Assembly: GCF_018364065.1 (NCBI RefSeq)
Contig: NZ_JAGZMO010000001.1
Span: 248,001-312,000, forward strand
Direction of reading: 5' to 3'
DNA length: 64,000 nucleotides
From: Veillonella sp.
Lineage (GTDB): Bacteria > Bacillota > Negativicutes > Veillonellales > Veillonellaceae
Part shown: positions 62,463-64,000 of the stretch, one piece after another
How positions within the stretch are numbered: position 1 is the stretch's first letter
Layout of the letters: each line of letters starts with the position of its first letter
Notes under the pieces: model-generated
The model's database searches: none
Told to the model about the DNA's origin: nothing
What the model saw: only the letters and a program-made list of their open reading frames with translations
Made by a program: the position numbers and the translations under genes

Positions 62463-62576
62463 TACAATTAATTATTCAGATAATTATTCAGATAATTATT
62501 CAGTTGATTATTCTCTACTCAAACAGATAATTATTCATCTAATCATACAGATAGTTATTCCTCTAATCATTCAGCA
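62463..62576 (-). repeat. Stop-spanning compound array after the siroheme gene, 24 bp x 3 then 12 bp x 3
   Basis: Plus-strand units: 62550-62573 (contains the last codons and TGA stop), 62526-62549, 62503-62525, then 12-bp units at 62491, 62479 and 62467. Minus-strand core TGAATGATTAGAGGAATAAC for the first type and TGAATAATTATC for the second; the second type looks derived from the end of the first. Confidence 0.88.
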
Positions 62577-63160
62577 AATGGATTTCCCAAACGCTCCAGC
62601 ACATGCTCAAACTTCTCCTTCGGCATGGCCTGTTCTTTATACCAGTTTAATAAATAGTCCATTTTTTCCTGTGCTTCTTCGGCAGATAAGCCTTTTAAAA
62701 GTACTTCTGCACTCTGCGGTCTGCCGCCACTCTTGCCACCGGCCACAAGTACAAATCCGTCAGGCATGCCGTACACGCCGATATCCTTGATCATGGTTTC
62801 TGCACAGCATCTTGGACATCCGCTGATACCGATGCGAATCTTGTTCGGCATTTCTTCACCGAAATGAGTGCTATCCATATATTTGGCAAGCGGCATCGTC
62901 TGCATGAATGCGTGACTGCAACCGTCTGTACCGCGGCAGGATATAACGGAGTTGACCGCCTTGTGCTTCACCACTTGCACGCCTTCAGGTAGGCGCTCCA
63001 TCATACTTGCCTTTGCTTCTTTTGAAATATCATAAATCTGAATGCCTGTAGCTACAATTCGGAAGCTGCCGTCAAATTCGCGGGCCAGCTCCATAAGCGC
63101 CGCTAACTGCTCAGAAGAAAACTCATTAAATAGTGAATGAAAAATAATCGATGTTTTCAT
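62567..63160 (-). CDS. Small siroheme/4Fe-4S sulfite-reductase-like protein
   Basis: About 197 residues, a single ferredoxin-like domain plus the siroheme/[4Fe-4S] domain. Cluster ligands: CRGTDGC (Cx5C) and CPRCC (Cx3C). This is the 'small' assimilatory-type or half reductase, much shorter than NirB/CysI. Substrate (nitrite, sulfite or other) cannot be told. ATG 63160 has AAGGAG upstream. Confidence 0.82.
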   Translation of the reverse strand: MKTSIIFHSLFNEFSSEQLAALMELAREFDGSFRIVATGIQIYDISKEAKASMMERLPEGVQVVKHKAVNSVISCRGTDGCSHAFMQTMPLAKYMDSTHFGEEMPNKIRIGISGCPRCCAETMIKDIGVYGMPDGFVLVAGGKSGGRPQSAEVLLKGLSAEEAQEKMDYLLNWYKEQAMPKEKFEHVLERLGNPFAE

Positions 63161-63294
63161 AGGGGGTACTCCTTGTATATTATAAATTTAAGGGATAGCT
63201 CCTTATATTACCTAACTTTAGTAAATTCCTTTTAATAAAACCCGGTCTTTTAAATTGAACTTATTTCTTTTTATTTAGTATTACCAGACGTTTT

Positions 63295-63300
63295 ATTATA
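63295..63300 (-). promoter_or_regulatory. Possible -10 element before the siroheme gene
   Basis: TATAAT on the minus strand, after the ureohydrolase terminator; no good -35 partner. Confidence 0.4.
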
Positions 63301-63338
63301 TCACATCTTGAGGCTCTTCTTCAGCAGTATTACGTAAA

Positions 63339-63378
63339 AACAGCAAGTACAGGCCCTTAAAAACTTGTACTTGCTGTT
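63339..63378 (-). terminator. Terminator after the ureohydrolase gene
   Basis: A 13-bp stem AACAGCAAGTACA with its complement (63366-63378), T run on the minus strand. Confidence 0.93.
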
Positions 63379-63389
63379 TATTTTAATCA

Positions 63390-63517
63390 TTTACTTGTCA
63401 TTCCAAGACGTATTAATTTACTTGTTATTTCAAAACGTATTCGTTTACTTATTATTCTAAGACTCACTCATTGGATATTGACTTATTCATTCGATATTGA
63501 CTTATTCATTGAATATT
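63390..63517 (-). repeat. Stop-spanning double array after the ureohydrolase gene
   Basis: First array: 19-bp units at 63499-63517 (coding end), 63480-63498 and 63461-63479; the stop is TAA, TAA, then TGA (plus-strand 63502, 63483, 63464), in three different frames. Second array, 27-bp units at 63444-63460 (partial), 63417-63443 and 63390-63416 of the type AATAACAAGTAAA, each with a TAA. Confidence 0.9.
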
Positions 63518-64000
63518 TTTATGCGGCTCATTCTTTCCTGTAAGCGAATGATATCCCAAGGCATATATTCCGCAAAGCTGAGGCCAACAATATCGGCTAC
63601 ATTGCCGATTTCCACAAAGTGAGTGGTAATTTGATCCAGCGTCATACTGCCGGTCGCATAACTTACAGGTCCCAAGCCCGGCTCGTTATACAGAAGCCCT
63701 CTAAAGTCATTCGCATCCATAACGTCCATATCAAAGTGAATCAATACTTGTTTTACATTACGTTCACGAAGCCAATCCAAAATCGGCTTGCTGTTAATTA
63801 TAGTTTTACCATCTTCCGATGTATCCAGCAAATCTTGCGGGCGCAAGTATGACATGCTGTGCTCTTTTAAATACTCTCCCTCAAAGTCCATCATATCTTC
63901 CGCCTTGAGGCCTACATATAGCACTTGATCCGGCGTAAAGGGATGGTCTACCTGAGCTGCAAAATCAGGTTCGCCATCTCCCAGTAGATTGCCAAGCACC
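63502..64000 (-). CDS. Arginase/agmatinase-family ureohydrolase, 5' part cut
   Basis: Binuclear-manganese hydrolase family. The visible C-terminal 165 codons include HFDMDVMD, the metal-binding DxD motif, then a SMTLDQIT helix and LSFAEYMPWD, where the second metal motif normally reads SxD-P. The N-terminal part with the first metal ligands lies beyond the window, and the frame is open to the edge. Substrate (arginine, agmatine, formiminoglutamate) cannot be decided. Confidence 0.82.
   Translation of the reverse strand, partial: VLGNLLGDGEPDFAAQVDHPFTPDQVLYVGLKAEDMMDFEGEYLKEHSMSYLRPQDLLDTSEDGKTIINSKPILDWLRERNVKQVLIHFDMDVMDANDFRGLLYNEPGLGPVSYATGSMTLDQITTHFVEIGNVADIVGLSFAEYMPWDIIRLQERMSRIKIFNE

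Overview
The window looks like chromosomal core DNA of a low-GC diderm Firmicute of the class Negativicutes, most like Veillonella. The reasons are gene content (cobamide assembly, malic enzyme, a long-form glutamine synthetase, an OPT oligopeptide transporter, split nucleotide-loop and SAM-salvage clusters) and AT-rich spacers with AGGAGG-type ribosome sites. This is inference from content, not a database match. Almost every gene lies on the minus strand; the exceptions are a small unknown gene (9343), tpx (22876) and a sigma-factor/lysozyme pair (39252-40492). No tRNA, rRNA, insertion sequence or CRISPR array was seen.

Layout, left to right: efp (cut) and pepP-like peptidase; rsuA; cobamide nucleotide-loop operon cobU-cobQ-cbiB-cobS-pduX-cobD-cobC (9.2 to 2.3 kb); PduO-type adenosyltransferase, ndk and htpX; threonine branch hom-thrB with an ACT protein, flippase-like protein and YdjC deacetylase; a reduced lar cluster (larB and a stand-alone LarC C-terminal domain); trmH-type methylase; a heterodimeric ABC exporter; tpx; SAM by-product salvage (mtnP-mtnA-ahcY-mtaD); hslO; riboflavin operon ribD-ribE-ribBA-ribH behind an FMN riboswitch; malic enzyme with an AraC-family regulator; an accessory stretch at 36.6-40.6 kb (unknown 369-aa protein, structured spacer, sigma factor, GH25 lysozyme); thiD and a thiM-thiE fusion; glnA; the heat-shock/translation operon hrcA-grpE-dnaK-dnaJ-prmA-rsmE-mtaB-hit-rpsU-yqeY behind a perfect CIRCE operator; an NPD-like flavoprotein; an OPT transporter; a class-I amidotransferase; a Trk/Ktr potassium system; a small siroheme reductase; and a ureohydrolase cut by the window end.

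The most unusual signal is not a gene. At the 3' ends of at least eight genes (larB, mtnA, hslO, lysozyme, glnA, grpE, the siroheme protein, the ureohydrolase) the last codons and the stop codon are repeated in tandem into the spacer as degenerate copies of 11-29 bp. In four of them (larB, hslO, grpE, ureohydrolase) the stop codon is kept in the first three copies and the unit length (23, 28, 23, 19) puts those three stops in three different reading frames. Similar short tandem arrays without a stop codon sit in several 5' leaders (htpX, malic enzyme, cobS, hom).

A second pattern is promoter, then terminator-like hairpin, then ribosome site in very short leaders (glnA, mtnP, amidotransferase). 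The sigma-factor/lysozyme pair with three consecutive inverted repeats just downstream of its predicted promoter is the best candidate for an accessory functional unit.
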